Numbered from the stretch's first letter, positions 43,740 to 57,435 are shown. The stretch: 64,000 nucleotides of DNA from Sesamum alatum (GCA_034509735.1 JACGWO010000006.1:15130645-15194644); one strand, 5' to 3'. The notes: generated by a model from the letters alone, not told the origin. Numbers and translations: made by a program.

Positions 43740-44327
43740 GGAGTTCGGTAAAACTCATCATGGATCGGACCATGTCCAACAAGGTCCGATTCCTCCTTTC
43801 AGACACACCATTCAACTGTGGTGTTCCAGGAGGAGTCAACTGAGAGAGAATTCCATTCTCTTTTAGATAATCAGTGAATTTGCCACTTAAATACTCTCCA
43901 CCTTGGTCCGACCGAAGGGCCTTGATCTTACAACCAGTTTGGTTCTCTACTTCAAGTTTGTATTCCTTAAACCTTCCAAAGGCTTCAGCTTGTACCTCCT
44001 TAGGTAAACATAACCATACCGTGAGTAATCATTGGTAAAGGTTATGAAGTACGAGTACCCATGTCTTACTTGAGTATTCAATGGCCCGCAGACGTGGATC
44101 AAATCCAACAGACCGTTGGCTAGTGTGCTTTGTCCAACAAAGGGTTTCTTGGTTATCTTTCCATTTAGACAGTACTTGGAGGTCGGTAGGTTGTCCAAAT
44201 CGTCTATTTCTAGACTCTTTGAATCCACCAACCTTCTTATCCTATCCTTAGGGATATGACCTAACCTCGCATGCCATATCTGTGTATTATCTTGATTATC
44301 ATGTTTTTGTTTGTGTTCAGCAGTCAT
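43740..44327 (-). pseudogene. Copia GAG-pre-integrase and integrase core (third copy)
   Basis: The zinc motif HARLGHI is present, but the CESC pair reads SKYC, losing one Cys. The first catalytic segment DLIHTDVCGPL is shortened to DLIHVCGPL by a 6-bp deletion near 44095, so the first catalytic Asp is missing. The second acidic segment (FTNDYSRYGYVY) is altered to Asn-Asp, and frameshifts follow from about 43990. It cannot be active. Confidence 0.87.
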
Positions 44328-45538
44328 AATCCAATTAGACTGTTTACCAATGTACCAAGCAAATGAGACACACCATCATTCATAATATAAAAGCCACTTT
44401 TATTGATGGTGAAAGAATAACCCTCCTTATCCAGGACGGGTATGGATACAATGTTCTTTATGATGCTAGGTACATAGAAACAATTGTTCAGTATAATCCT
44501 AACATGACTACTAATGGCTAACTCCATTGATCCTACGGCTTTCGCAGCAACGGCCTTGCCATCACCTAGCCTCAGGATCGTCTCATCCTTGATGAGCAAT
44601 CTGCTTCTTTGCAGTGACTACAAATCATTGCAGATGTGAGCACCACACCCGGTATCCAATACCCATGAACCAGAATTAGTTATCATGTTTACTTCAACCA
44701 CAAACATACCTGAATTGGAGAGGAGTTGTGGGCACTCCCTCTTCCATTGTCCCTTTCCTTGGCAACGCATGCAGACATCATCTGCCTTGGACCACTAAGA
44801 TCCCTAGGCCTTCCTTTTCCCTTTGCCCATTCCCACTAGAGCAACCGTCTTCCCTTTTCCTTTTTTCCTCTTCCAGCGTCCGACCCTCTTGCCATTCGCC
44901 TTGGAGGCCGAAGCCTCTCCTATCAATACCGCTGGCACAGACTTGTAGGTCGTTTCCTCGTATTTCACCAGCATGTTGATCAACTCATGAATAGACTTCT
45001 CAAGTCCGTTCATGTTGTAGTTTACAACAAATGGGTCATAGGACGGAGGAAGCGACTGGAGGATCACGTCAATGTACGTGTCATTGTTAAGCCTAGCTTT
45101 AAGGTCCTCGAGCTTCTCCACTAGGGATAGCATCTTGACCCCCATGACTTTGTACAGACGATCCTTCAGCTAGCTTGGTGCCAAAGAATGCTTTTTTGGC
45201 GACATATCTAATATGCCTATCCGAAACCGCATAAACCTCGTTCATGCGGAACATTATGGCGGAGACGTTGTCCAGCCTCTCATATTGCTTCTGGATGTCG
45301 TTAGATATCGAAGCCAATATGATACTGCGTACTTTTCGATTGTCCTCATGCATTTATCGAACGCCAAACGTTCTTCTAGCGTGGACTCCTCCGGCAAGTC
45401 GCTTGGCGGTGGCGCGTCCAAGACGTAGCCTTGGTTCTCGAAACCGAGGACAATCCTCATGTTTCTTAGTCAGTCCGAATAGTTCGTTCCGGTTAATTTA
45501 TTAGTCTCAAGTACCATGGTTAAAGGATTCTTAGACAT
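44324..45538 (-). pseudogene. Copia gag and protease (third copy)
   Basis: The family start ATG is at 45538. A TGA replaces the Trp of the TNYxDW motif within the first 30 codons. Frameshifts occur near 45353, 45165 and 44800. The zinc knuckle (44732-44773) has His replaced by Gln. By contrast the protease active site DTG is intact (44648-44656), and the downstream protease segment (LRLGDGKAVAAKAVGSMELA) is open to 44324. Confidence 0.88.
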
Positions 45539-47535
45539 ATCTACATTTATAAAATGTAAAGTAGAAATTAGCAGATGATGGTAATACTATTATTCAAGTT
45601 GAAGACATGGTCTTTTAGTCTTTAACCCTCCCACTATTTATACGAAAGTCCACAACTCTCAAGTGGAGTTTCGGGAAACCATTTCCTAGTGGGCTCGGGA
45701 TCCATAAACGTGATCTCCATTCGCTGCTTTTACGATTCACATGAAGAAAACCTCATGGGAGATATCCAATATCATTCTCATCCAATGAGATTTTCAAGAT
45801 ATTTTGCCTCACCTATTCGCATGGTTCCGAGGACTCCAAGCGAACCATGTTACCTAGTGTTAGTCCCGACCCATCAACCAAATCATGCCTCAACTGTTGC
45901 CCCCCACGACTTGTGAGACAAGGAAACAACGAGTGCAACCTCTTTGTTCACAAACAATGGTGCAACTTTCTCCTAGTCCAAGTGTGTCATGACTCGTGAG
46001 ACCACACTTGGGTAGTGGTAGCTTCCTCACCACATTGTTGTAGATGGAAGGCTTGGACAGATCAAAATACCATTTTGATCCAAGTCCATTCTGGGCCTAA
46101 TATTTAATTTGGTCCAATCAAATGAGAGTTTGACAATGACCGAGACCTCATCACATTAAGTGTTTTAGCATGCATAAATATCCAATTTTCATAAAGCGTT
46201 AAATAATACGCCGCATGCAGTAAAACATAGCATACCCCTGTTAGGATGATCACAAGCCCAACCTATGCGACCCACTGAGCCCGCAGTGAGTCTATGGTCT
46301 ATCTAGGATGGTCCTACACTGTTACATAAGTGATTAATCCATTGTCATTCCAATGGGCCTTGTGGCTCTTCTTGTTTTACGCCTTGATGTAACACCTTGG
46401 GCCTCCGACTCCAATAGCTTGTTATTATAACAAAATAAACCTCACCAAAGTGTGAACTGCTCTTATTACATTTGAAAATAATACATGGAAAGGAAATAAA
46501 CAAGTCTTAACATCATGAGGTTAAAATCGGGAGATGATAGTTCCAAAATAAGAGGCACGCAGGCCTCACCCGACAGAAATATAAACAAACACCATATGGT
46601 CTTGGGCTCTTGTAATCATCCCATGTTGATCCGATCAACACACATAACACAATTATACCAAATAATCATGCTCGATCATGGATATTCAAAATATCCTAGT
46701 GATGTACAACATCACAAGGTACAACTATATAAATAATGCACAAGCTTCAAATTTCAAATTTAATAGACATCGAATACAATGCATATTCAAAATCCAAAAT
46801 TCATTAAGCAAATTTGATCTAAGGAAAAATCCAATAACTCCAAAATCAAATATGCCATAATTAATCCATTTTCATAAAATATGCAGAAAATTATTCAAAA
46901 ATCTAATTTTCAGGGAAACGTCGAAAACCGGCACAAAACGGCCCAGCCGTTGTGCCTGTTGGTCGGCTGCCCGCACAGCCATGTGCGCACGCACGCGCAA
47001 ACAGCCAGCCTGCGCTCAGGCCTCTATGAAGCACTGGCCCGGCCAGCCTGGGCGCATGCGCACAGTGCGGGCGCCTGTGTGCAGTGCCCACACACATGAC
47101 ATGCGCGCCCGCGCGTGCAGGCGGATGCCTAGCGCACGCAGGCGCCCGCCTGCGTGCAGCCACCCCTGCCAGCACGCACCCTGGCAGGCTCACCGGCCAG
47201 GCTGCACGTAGGCGTGAGCCCGTGCGTGCCCGGCCGTGCTCCCGCCAGCCAATGGGGCGGCCGGTAGGGGCGATAGCCAACTGCTGCCGCTGCTGTCCGA
47301 AATATTTTTTTTTTTGGTTTTCGATTTCTCATTTTGAGCACATTCACATATAAAATAAATTGAAAATAAATATGCAATTTTAAGATCCAATCTACAAAAT
47401 TGCACATATGATTAAACAAGTGAACATGTACATGTATTCATATATTTATACATCCATACATGCTCATAAAGCTGTATAAGCAAGTTATACATGCCAAGCA
47501 CATAAATCTATACTCCTTACATCGAACCGGTTTCT
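45539..47535 (-). other. Leader of the third Copia copy, primer site deleted
   Basis: The leader is similar to 6750-8597 but has diverged. The 12-base tRNA-Met primer site is missing: after CATCGAACCGG the sequence goes directly to TTTCTTGAAG at the LTR edge. The GC-rich island is at about 46915-47285. No conserved ORF. Confidence 0.82.
46915..47285. repeat. GC-rich island in the leader of the third Copia copy
   Basis: This is the longer counterpart of the 8165-8340 island, again rich in GCGCAGGC, CGCCTGCG and GCACGC words and again followed by a T run. Overlapping ORFs on both strands are composition artefacts. Confidence 0.8.
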
Positions 47536-49754
47536 TGAAGTCACAAGCGGATCCGCCCGGGAGCACGAGCGGAAGCTTGAGAATTGAAAATAGCATAAAT
47601 TTAAAACAATAATCACCAAACCCTAAGTGATGTAGCCATGGGTGCTCAACCAGGCATTCGTGTAGGATGTGATAATATTAAAAACATATATTTCGCATCG
47701 AGCATAGATATGAAAAGAACTACAATGACGTAAAATCCAAGATTACCTTTGTAGTTGTTTTTCCTTGCACGGCTACGAGCGTTGTTCCTCTCCGGATTTG
47801 TCGACTAAGTTCAAACGTATGAACTCTCTAGAGTAGTCCACACCACACCGAAAGAGATTACGTTTTTCTTGCGAGAAAAAAACGAATCTAAGAGAACACG
47901 GTTCAAGAAACTAGAACATTATTGAATTAGTGCCTTTTCTTGAACCAACTTTGTTCTTCAAGATGATCCAAGATCAAATGAAGAACAAAAGGGAGATGTA
48001 TGTATGTAGAGAGGGCCGAAAATTTATAGAGAATAATGAAGTGTGTTTTTCTTCTTTTTCCTAGAAAAGGATGAAATATGATTCTCTTGCATTGATGATT
48101 GTATATACGCATATATATATAAAAAATTAATGTGATTATTGGAATTTATCTAGGTTCATCCAAGGATTTCTAGATACATCCCAATCAATCCCACTAATTC
48201 ATCAATCAAGCCTAGCATCTCAGAACGTATGATTTAATCATACCAAATGACAGAGGCTTGATTGAAATTGATTTGTCTCTTACCAAAAGGGACAAGTCAA
48301 CCTCACCAAGGCCATGTATGGCCGATTTTTACCTCTCCAAGAGTGGTAATTTTCGGCCATACCAATATAAGGAAGAAGTCCACCTTCTTCTTATTCCAAA
48401 AGTGGATTTAACACACCTCTTGGGCCAAAATTTAATGGACCGAGTTTCATTGTAATCCAATTACAACGAACCCAAAATTAAATCCCATTCAATTTAAGGT
48501 CCACTTAAATAATTCTCATTTACTCGTTTAATCCAATTAAAAGATCTTATTTTTTATTCTCTACATTAATCGATAAATCCCATTTACCGATTAAAACGAG
48601 GGCCCGATACAATATCGGTCGTCCATACAACGGACAATCCCTTAAGTAATCCAATTACCTATTATCCTCTAAAATTTACTCCAAGTTAATTTCTCCACAT
48701 TTTCGGTGATTTGTGTGTGACCCTTTAGGTTCACCCTTAGCTAGACTTGGGCCCGTGTCCAACAGGAGCCCGTTACCATGGGTGGCCGTCTAGCAACGGC
48801 CCATGGCACAAGAGACTAGGTGACTGTTGGCGTGAATATTTAGGCGTCGATTCTATACGGGTACGGTCCTTCCGTCTACCGTCTCCCAGCCTTAGTCTAG
48901 GGTATGGAATTGGGCGTCGGTTCCCATCATTGACTAGGCATCTATGCTTAATACTCGAGACTATGCATGCCTCATTGCATCGACACAGGAAATCATTTCC
49001 TGTTCGACCAACCACTATGGCCACAGGTTTAAGCAGCATGAACGTGTCTCCGAGTGCATAGGAGATACCTTTGTCACATACTGACAAGGGACGGATCCTT
49101 TTCTTGGAACCCACTGTCATCGCTAAACATTCCGACTGCACTGGACAAGGCTTATAATGATTATCTTACAGAATGACCACCTCTCGCCAGATCTAAGATA
49201 CGGCCATCGTGTGCACGTGACTGCCACGGTTCCTCAAGTCTTAGGACTACTCCCGTACTATCAAAACCGGAAAAATTCAATCATACCGACCAAGCCTCCA
49301 AGGCTTCCATATGATAATCCCCGCGAGTCAGTTCAGTCGGCTCGACCCCAGTCGACCAACCCACCAAGATCGTATAGGTGTCCCACACCTATCGCCAATG
49401 AAACACAGCACTCATCCAATGAATACGACCCTTGGTGCAAGTCTCTATGGGACTCTCGATCCCCTGTCTCAAGGTCCTCGACTTGGAATCTTTCAAACCC
49501 AACTCTTTATTAGTTGGTTTGATAACCACCATCCAATGAGTGGCCCAACTGCATGAGTTGTTAATCGTGGTCTGTGAGCTTTGTTGTGATATATGTAAAA
49601 CATCACTTAAACATATGGAAAATGAGCACAACAAAGAAGGTAACAATGGTAATGAATACTCATTTTATTCATTACATAATATTACATTACATCAAGTTGT
49701 CAAATAGGTTACAAAATTCCAAACCTATTGGCTTTTTGGCCACGTATTCTAACA
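47536..49754 (-). repeat. 5' LTR of the third Copia copy (2219 bp)
   Basis: It starts TGAAGTCACAAGCGG and ends ACGTATTCTAACA on the plus strand. It aligns with the other family LTRs but is visibly more divergent than the inner pair. Confidence 0.9.
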
Positions 49755-51036
49755 TAAACTTTTTATAATACCCTCAACCTAAATAACTCTATTTTTTATG
49801 ACTTAAATACCCCTTAGGGGTAATTTGTTATTTTTAAAGTTAAAAATGGTGTATACTTGTAACTTTTAGTATATTATTTTATAATATTTTGTAATAACAT
49901 ATTGTGTATGTGTAGGTTGTCCATTAATTTCTATTCCTAATAATCATCAAAGCTTGCAAATTTTGTAGAAATTATATTATTTTATAAAAAATAAAGCTTA
50001 TATTTTGAAAAAAGAAAATACTTGAAAATATATTTGGGTCCACTTTTATTTTCAAGTTTATTGAATTATTTTTAGTTTTATAAATGAGAGCAAAATGATC
50101 ATTTAAGCACATAGCGTTAAATTTGATTAACACCTATTAGCCAGATGGGGCAATTTGTAATTTTCATACTAAGAGGGGGGAATTTGTATATTCCCATAGT
50201 ATCAAGAAAGGTCGGTGTAATTAACCCTAAGATTTTTAACTAATTTTATTTAATTAGTTATAAATAAAACTCTGTATAATGAATAGAACTCTTTATTATA
50301 ATTTATACTTATTTTAATTCTATCTCAATTCAACTAGCTAAGTAATTAACAACTATTACAAAATTACTTATTGTACAGATAAATTTATAATCTAATATTC
50401 TATGAAAATGATATACTTTACATCACAAAAGAGAAAAAAACATAAAACATGGCAACTCGTTCAAACTTTTATAATATATACATAGATATAGACAATATTT
50501 ATATATGGTTGTATGCCCATTTTTAATTCTTTTTCATTTTTTTTCAGAAAAAAAAAATGTGTAGTGATGGATTAGGAGTAACATTTACACCTTTTAATAT
50601 TTTTTTACAAGGAGCGATTTTTATCATATATTGTTGAAAAGATCAAATATGTACACTGTCATTTTGTTCTATTATGTTAGAGATGATTAAAGAATCATTT
50701 AAGGTACCTATTATTGACATCTCAAATGCTCAAATTACATTTTAGTCTATCTTACAACAAAACGTATTCAATCTACATGATAAGTAATTTAATTGATTCT
50801 CATTTTTTCTTTTAACCTATTTTACTCTTCAAAATATTTGTTTCAAATGAAAATTCATTTAATTGATTTCATTTGTCATCGAACAAGTATAGTGATCTAA
50901 CTAATTCTCGTTTATATCTATGTTAGAAAAATTCTCAACATTAAATCCTTTCAATTTTCATGATTTATCTAGTCATTTCATGTTATATCACCTAGTAAGT
51001 GTATTATATTATGAATATAATATACACAAGAATAAT
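49755..51036. other. AT-rich intergenic DNA with a MITE end
   Basis: No gene recognised. At about 50140-50232 the sequence ends in GGGGGGAATTTGTATATTCCC...GTGTAATTAACCC. This resembles the right end of the GGGTTAATTACAC MITE family seen at 22954-23450. The matching left end is not clear and may have been lost near the Copia junction at 49754. Confidence 0.5.
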
Positions 51037-51045
51037 ATGGGTAAA
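51037..51045. repeat. Candidate LINE target-site duplication, left (ATGGGTAAA)
   Basis: The nine bases recur at 58256-58264 immediately after the poly(A) of the LINE. The length is within the LINE range, but the sequence is AT-rich and short. Confidence 0.6.
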
Positions 51046-51185
51046 CTGAAATCACTAGGAGAGTTGAATTAACTGAGAGAAAAAAGGAAAGAAGAGTGAA
51101 AAAGGAAACTTTACTGCGTCTAAGCTTGGTCACGAACGGAAACTTGTCTACGTCGGAACTCGCTCCTCCGCCATCATCTCCGGCA

Positions 51186-53268
51186 ATGGCTGCCGACGGC
51201 GTCATCGCTTCCACATCTCCTCACCAGCCACCGAAGTTTTCGGCCGCCACGCCCCCGCACGCTCCTTTGCACTGTCAGTGTGTGTTTTTGCACACACCAG
51301 CGCCGATCTCTGCCACCAGCCTCCATCTCCGACAACCACCACCACCACCACCACTCTCCCCACCATCCGGCGACCCTTCGCCTAAAAACCCACCCCTATC
51401 CGTGCCACCACGTGACGCCACACACTGACACCATCAGTGCGTGCGATTCTCCGACGCCGTCGCCGGCGTCTTCTTCGGCGATGCTGCTGATGGCCTCCTC
51501 CTCAACCACTTATATTCCGATGTCGGCCATCCTGATCAACAACATAACTTCTTCCCCGATGTAGCTATAGTGATACCAGAATCTATAAACTGCCAAATAG
51601 CAGCGTACCCCCCTCTAACTCCGCCACTAGCTGCTCCTCTGGTGAAAAGAAGCTACTCTAATGTTGTTCAACACAACTCAACAACCAGCCTTAAATTTGA
51701 TCTAAACAGTGCGGCGAAGAAGACATTTCGTGAAGATGAACGTGGAGCCATGGGTAAGGTCTCCTCCTTCAAAGGAGACCCAAGTATTACCTTCTATAAC
51801 TCCGAAATTGCTACACTTGCCGAACATTTAAATATGCTCTTGTTGGAAATTCTCGCATGGACTGCCCAACCTTATTTTCTTGAAAAATCATATTGTGAAA
51901 TTGGGATTGCGTGGTTCTGTGTCTGTTGGTGCTATCAATGTTAAACATGTTCTCATTCACGTGTGTCTTTAAGTGGACACCGACCTTTAATCCCCATATC
52001 GAATCATCCATTGCTCCAGTTTGGATTAAATTTCCTGAATTGCCTTGTCATTTATTTGAAAAAAGAGCACTCTTTAGCATTGCTAAGCTAATTGAAAATC
52101 ACTGCGCATGGACGAACCTACTGCTAATTTAACTAGACCTAGCTTAGCTCGTGTCTGTGTTGAACTGGATTTAACTGCTCCTAAAACTCAATTTGTCTTT
52201 CTTGAATTTGAAGACGTCACCATTAGGCAACCTGTCATATATGAAAACTGCCCCTTCTATTGTGCCTTGTGTAAACATGTTGGGCATGACCAAAATATGT
52301 GCTCCTTAAAGCCTAAGAACAACAATCTTAATATAACACAAGCCGCCCATACGAATAATGCTACTAGGCAACCAAACCATGGAAAATACAAAGGAAAAAA
52401 GGTCATGTTTAAAGAAGTGGAACGTAATGATCCTATATCTGTTGTTAACCATGATGACGCACTTGCTCGTGGCTTGATTGTAGCTAAGAAGGTACATGAA
52501 CAAAAATATTGGCAACAAGAACAAGGAGCTTGCTAGCGTGGATAACAACCGACCAGAACAAGAGTTCATTGAGGGTAATATCACGATGGAGAAAAAGAAG
52601 GAAACTGAAACTCACAACCAGATCACAAAAGGCCACACACAGACCGAGGAAGAAACGGAAGATCTCAACTGCGAAGACCCTTTACTTACGTCCCTTTTGG
52701 ACAAGGATTGGGAGGCCGAAACTTTGACCAAGGAAAGAATGGACGAGGATGTCCTTGAAGATATTGAAGTAATCAACTTCATGATGGAGTTTCAAACACA
52801 ATCCACTACCCAGAGGAATTTCAACATCAGTCCAAATCAGCTCTCCTCATCCTATAGAAAGAAGCCTGAAGCAAGGCAAGAAGAAGAGACCGATGAACCG
52901 GAAAGTGCACACCAACTTTCAATAGATTCCAGCTACTTGAAGATTTAGAAGCAGACACCACCAATTTGGAAGCTTGTGTCCAACCAATCTCTAGCACAGA
53001 CACAAACATGGTGCACACTGCACAAGAGCTGCACAATAACGGACAACTTAACAATGTACCGGATAGCTCCGCCTCCCTTCTGTTGGAGATCTTTCTGCTT
53101 GAATCGACAGAAAACCAAAGACACAAACGACACAATTCAAGTAAGGATGCCACCTCTTCCCATAAAACAACTGCTCCGCCCAACAAAGGTAAAAAAGCGA
53201 AAGGTAATAGCTCTCCAAAGAGTCTCCTGAAAAGGAGTACAAGGTCCACTTCCTCCTCCGTTTTTTAA
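51186..53268 (+). pseudogene. LINE ORF1: Pro/Ser-rich N-terminus, DUF4283, CCHC knuckle
   Basis: A possible start is ATG 51186 (MAADGVIASTSPHQPPKF). The Pro/Ser-rich N-terminal region contains a run of CAC/CCA codons at 51337-51352. DUF4283-like sequence is at about 51780-52130, broken by stops and shifts. A perfect CX2CX4HX4C knuckle (CALCKHVGHDQNMC) is at about 52261-52302, followed by a Lys/Glu-rich tail to about 53268. It is an RNA-binding nucleocapsid-like protein in the family. At least three frame changes are present. Confidence 0.8.
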
Positions 53269-53271
53269 CTG

Positions 53272-54000
53272 ATTAAAATCCTTATTTGGAACATTTGTGG
53301 TATTGGAAAAGCTTCAAAACAAAAAATTCTTTGTGATTTGGTTTACGAGCATAAACCACACATTTTGGTACTTTTGGAACCATTTGTACAACTTAATGAA
53401 CACTTCTTCACTTGCATGCTAGGATTTAATTCTGTTGTTGCTAACCTCAATAATAAAATTTGGTGCTTCTACTCTCAACCTGTTAGTGTGCAGGTCCTTA
53501 GGGACAATCACCAATTCCTTCATGTCAGCATAACATTAGGGCTAATTCCTGAAGTGGTTTGATGCACCTTTGTTTACGCTAAGTGCAGTAGAACTCCAAG
53601 AAGGCTTTTATGAGAAGAACTTAACATTCTGGTCACAGAGGAGATGCCTTGGCTTGTTAGTGGAGACTTCAACACCTTTTTGACAGTTAATGAGAACCAA
53701 GGAGGACAGATTGACACACATGGTCATATAGAGGATTTTGGAAACATGCTTATGGATACTGGACTCACAGATGCCGGATTCGAAGGAGAACCTTTCACAT
53801 GGACTAACAACGGGGTGTGGAGGCGACTGGATAGAGTTCTCTACTCAACAGAGTGGACTGATCTTTTCAACTGTACTCGTGTCACACACCTGCCAAGAAA
53901 AACCTAAGATCATCACCCACTGCCCGTCATTGTCTCTCACTCAGAGAATAGAGGACCTTCCTCTTTCAGGTTCAAAATATGTGGAGTAAGCACTCTTCTT
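53272..54000 (+). pseudogene. LINE ORF2: AP-endonuclease domain
   Basis: It begins with the WNICGIG motif near 53290. The Glu of LVLLEPFV is at about 53378, the WLVSGDFNTF motif at about 53655 and the RRLDRVLYSTEW segment at about 53825. A stop occupies the Ser position of the terminal SDHHPL motif near 53907. Another stop is at about 53562, and a frameshift precedes MPWLVSGDFN. The domain nicks target DNA to prime reverse transcription in active relatives. Confidence 0.85.
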
Positions 54001-55442
54001 TCCGCAATACCGTGGAAAAATCGTGGACTCTCCCTATCAGGGGTTATGGCATGTACCGACTCCAATAGAAACTTTATCGTTCCAAAGAGCTCCTCAAACA
54101 ATGGAATAAAGATACTTTTGGCAATGTCTTTAGCAGGGTGGAGCAGGCCAAAGCCAAAGCTACAGAGATGGAGCAACAGTTTGACAACCATCCGTCTGAG
54201 GAAAACCGCATGGAACTCAACAAAAGAAATGCGGAGTTGATGCAAACCTTGACCATTGAATCTAAATTTTGGAGACAAAAAAGCAATTGCAAGTGGCTCG
54301 AAGATGGGGAGAGAAACACCAAGTACTTCCATGCGTTAGTGAAGAAGAAATGCACTCAATCCCGCATTCGTAGAATTCTTGTGGACGGCCAGGAAGTTAC
54401 TGACCTCAACCAAATCAAAACCTCAGCGGCTATGTATTTTGAGGATCTCCTTACTTCATCCACCTCACATGCAATCGAGTTTGAGCCTCAGTTCTCTTTC
54501 CCTTCAATCTCCGATGAAAATAGAATTGCCCTCATTTCCGTACCTTCAGAAAATGATATCAGAGATGTGGTTTTCATCATCAGTCGAGACAGTGTAGCCG
54601 GCCTAGATGGGTTCTCTTCGGCTTTCTATCACGACTGTTGGGAATCCATCAAACAGGACATCATTGATGTTGTCCGCGACTTCTTTGCTGGAACCCCTAT
54701 CCCTAGAAGCTTCTCTGCCACTATGATCACTCTCATCCCAAAGGTGGACTCACCATAATCGTGGAGTGATTTCCGTCCTATCTCCCTTTGCAATGTCTCC
54801 AACAAGATTCTCTCCAAGCTCTTATACAAGAAACTTGCCCAGACTCTTCTACACCTAATCTCTCCGTCACAGAGTGGCTTTGTCTCGGGCAAACTTATTG
54901 GGGACAACATCCTCCTTGCACACGAATTGGTTCACTCTATTGATGCGAGGAATAGTAAAGGAAACTTGGTTATTAAATTGGACATGGCCAAGGCTTATGA
55001 CAAGGTTAAATGGAGCTTCCTCTATAAAATCTTAGAAAAAATGGATTTTTCTACTCCTTTTATTCAGCTCATTAAAAAATTGATTCAAAATTGCTTGTTC
55101 ACTGGTCTTGTTAATGGTGAAACATGTGGATTCTTCAAATCCAGTCAGGGTCTGAGACAAGGAGACCCCATATCTCTAGCACTCTTCATTTTGGCAGTCG
55201 AGGTCCTTTCAAGAGGACTTGACCACCTATTTGACTCCAATCCTCATATGTTCTACAAAACAGGGAGTCATACTAGAGTTTCTCACTTAGCTTATGCTGA
55301 TGACATGATATTATTTACTACTTGTGAGCACAACTCTCTTATTAAACTAATGCAGTTCCTTGAAGCATACGAAGACATTTCAGGCCAAAAAATCAATCAT
55401 GCTAAAAGTTCATCCGTTCCCGAAAAAAAAAAGCCAATTTGA
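54001..55442 (+). pseudogene. LINE ORF2: reverse transcriptase
   Basis: From 54138 the frame is open except for one TAA at 54757, then continues to 55442. Visible are CKWLEDGERNTKYFHALVKK, AGLDGFSSAFYHDCW, DFRPISLCNVSNKILSKLLY, NLVIKLDMAKAYDKVKWSFL (motif A Asp), GLRQGDPISLALFILAVEVL and the active site LAYADDMILF (YADD). All catalytic residues I can see are intact; the single stop and the flanking shifts are the lesions here. Confidence 0.9.
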
Positions 55443-57260
55443 TTGTGCATCGAATCATTCATACGACGGAGTTCTCCATGAAAAAGCTTCCCATTACATA
55501 CCTTGGAGCCCTGCTGTACAAATGTAACAAAACTAAGATGTTGTATGATGACCCCACTAATAAAATTCGTGCTAAAATTGCAGGTTGGGAACACCGATTT
55601 CTCACTTAGGGGGGGAGACTCACCTTAATTAAGAGCGTTCTTATGTCCATGCCGGTTTATTTGCCACATTCCTTAACCCGCCCATTGGAGTCATTCAAAA
55701 AATGAAACAACTTTTCACTAAATACTTTTGGGAATCAATAGATGAGCAAAAAGATGCACTGGACGCGATGGAATAATCTTTGCTACCCGACCGATGAAGG
55801 AGGTCTTGGTATTAGAGACATTAGAGACATTGTGCAGACATTCTCAAATAAATTATGGTGGCGGCTTAGGCTAAACAACTCTTTATGGGCGGAGTTCATT
55901 ATTGGTAAGTATTGCAAGAGAGAACATTCCACACTTACCAAGGCTACGAAGAACGACTCATCCATCTAGAGAAGGCTATGCAAAGTCAAAGGAGAAGCAA
56001 ATAGACACATTTTTTGGACCTTAGGGGCTGGTGGTACTGGCTTTTGGCAAGATTGGTGGCTACTTGAGGGCAGTTTACAGGGGACTACAGGTAACTACAA
56101 CAATAATCACGTCCCCGTTAAATGGTTTTGGACAAACAGACAATGGGATCAGTCCAAGTTGCAACAGGTTCTCCCACAACAACTCATCACTCGTATTAAG
56201 GAAACCCCCATCCACTCGGAACAAGAGGATTGCATGCACTGGGGGTTATCGAAGCAAGGAAACTTCACAACTTCCTCCACTTGGGAACACTATAGAGACA
56301 AGAAACCCAAACATCACCTTTGGAAGATGATTTGGTCGCCACTCATCACACCAACCATTTCCATCTTCATTTGGAAACTTATCCCCAATTAGATCCCAGT
56401 CAAGAACCGCCTCAAAGTAAAGGTATTGCCCTGGCATCCAAATGTTGCAGTTGTAATACACGGAGTCCATGCAGCACCTCTTTCTGCTCTGCCGAGAATC
56501 TTACGAAGCTTGGGAACAGTTTGCTGCTATCTTCCAGTTCCATCTCCCATAAACTGACAACATTCAGAGGTTCCTACTGGCCTGGAAGAAGGATGCCTCA
56601 CCACAACATCAGATCCATCGTACCCTTCCTAATATGTTGGTATATATGGACCACCAGAAATGAGGCAAAACATGAAGGGAAAACTTTCAGTGGCTATAGA
56701 ATCATCAATAAAACCTTGAGGCACATTTACACTTTGCACAGAGGCGGCCTATTGAAACAAAATCACATCAAAGGAGAGACATTTGCAGCCAATTCATTGA
56801 AGATACACTTGGCTCCCAACTCGAAGAAGCAACAGGTTTTCTTTGTATCTTGGAGGAAGCCCTCTGAAGGATGGATCAAACTTAATACAGACGGCGCCTC
56901 TAAAGGAAACCCTGCAGTTTCAGGGGCTGGGGGCATATTGAGAAACCACTTAGGTCAAGTCATTCTTGCCTTTGAGGAGCCCCTCGGATACTCCACCAAC
57001 ATCCAAGCAGAACTCAAAGCATTACTCCGAGGACCACTGCTTTGCATTGATCTTGAAATCCCTAAAGTATGGATTGAACTGGATGCTTAGTACATCCTGC
57101 AGCTTTTTCACTCTCCCCTCAAAGGGGGATGGGCGTATCACAATACACTCCAACAGATCCGTACCTGCCTTAATAAGCTTGAAATAAAGATATCACACAT
57201 TGACAAAGAGGGAATCAAGCAGCAGATTATTTTGCTAATCAAGCGTGTCTTGTGGATTCC
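55443..57260 (+). pseudogene. LINE ORF2: C-terminal zf-RVT region and RNase H
   Basis: After a frameshift at an A run (55424-55432) come ITYLGALLYKC-like and WWRLRLNNSLWAEFIIGKYC segments and a zf-RVT-type region near 56310-56390 (HLWKMIWSPLITPTISIFIW). RNase H is at about 56850-57260, with Asp in NTDGASKGNPAVSGAGG, Glu in IQAELKALL and Asp in WIELDA. The stop TAG at 57088-57090 directly follows, and the usual last His/Asp motif is out of frame. It is non-functional. Confidence 0.85.
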
Positions 57261-57435
57261 TTGACAACCATCTCCAGGGAACAAATATGGGGTAAGATCA
57301 CAGGTATTTTGAGATTAGATTCTATTGGTCTCCCTAATGTGCGTACATCCTTTAAATAATGTTGAACTTGTGGTGTTTCATGTTCTTGCTAGCTTGATGT
57401 GGCTTGCTGCCACCTTGGTGTTTCATGTTCTTGTT

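Larger units (their letters stand above)
41635..49754 (-). mobile_element. Ty1/Copia element, third copy of the same family (minus strand, one LTR nearly lost)
   Basis: Minus-strand order: 5' LTR (47536-49754), leader with GC-rich island, gag (start 45538), protease, integrase, RT, RNase H, polypurine tract (41677-41688) and only about 42 bp of 3' LTR (41635-41676). Sequence matches the two copies at 1-16225 throughout. The primer site is gone: the sequence jumps from the ACCGG after it to TTCTTGAAG at the LTR edge. All coding domains carry lesions. With no 3' LTR, no target duplication can be verified. Confidence 0.93.

Noticed and set aside
46881..47419. Open frames up to 125 codons in the second GC-rich island
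   Set aside because: Same composition effect as at 8110-8445; no shared protein between the two islands.
51280..51564. His/Pro-rich open frame overlapping the LINE ORF1 start
   Set aside because: It is an alternative frame of the Pro/Ser-rich ORF1 N-terminus; the DUF4283 region is reached from other frames.
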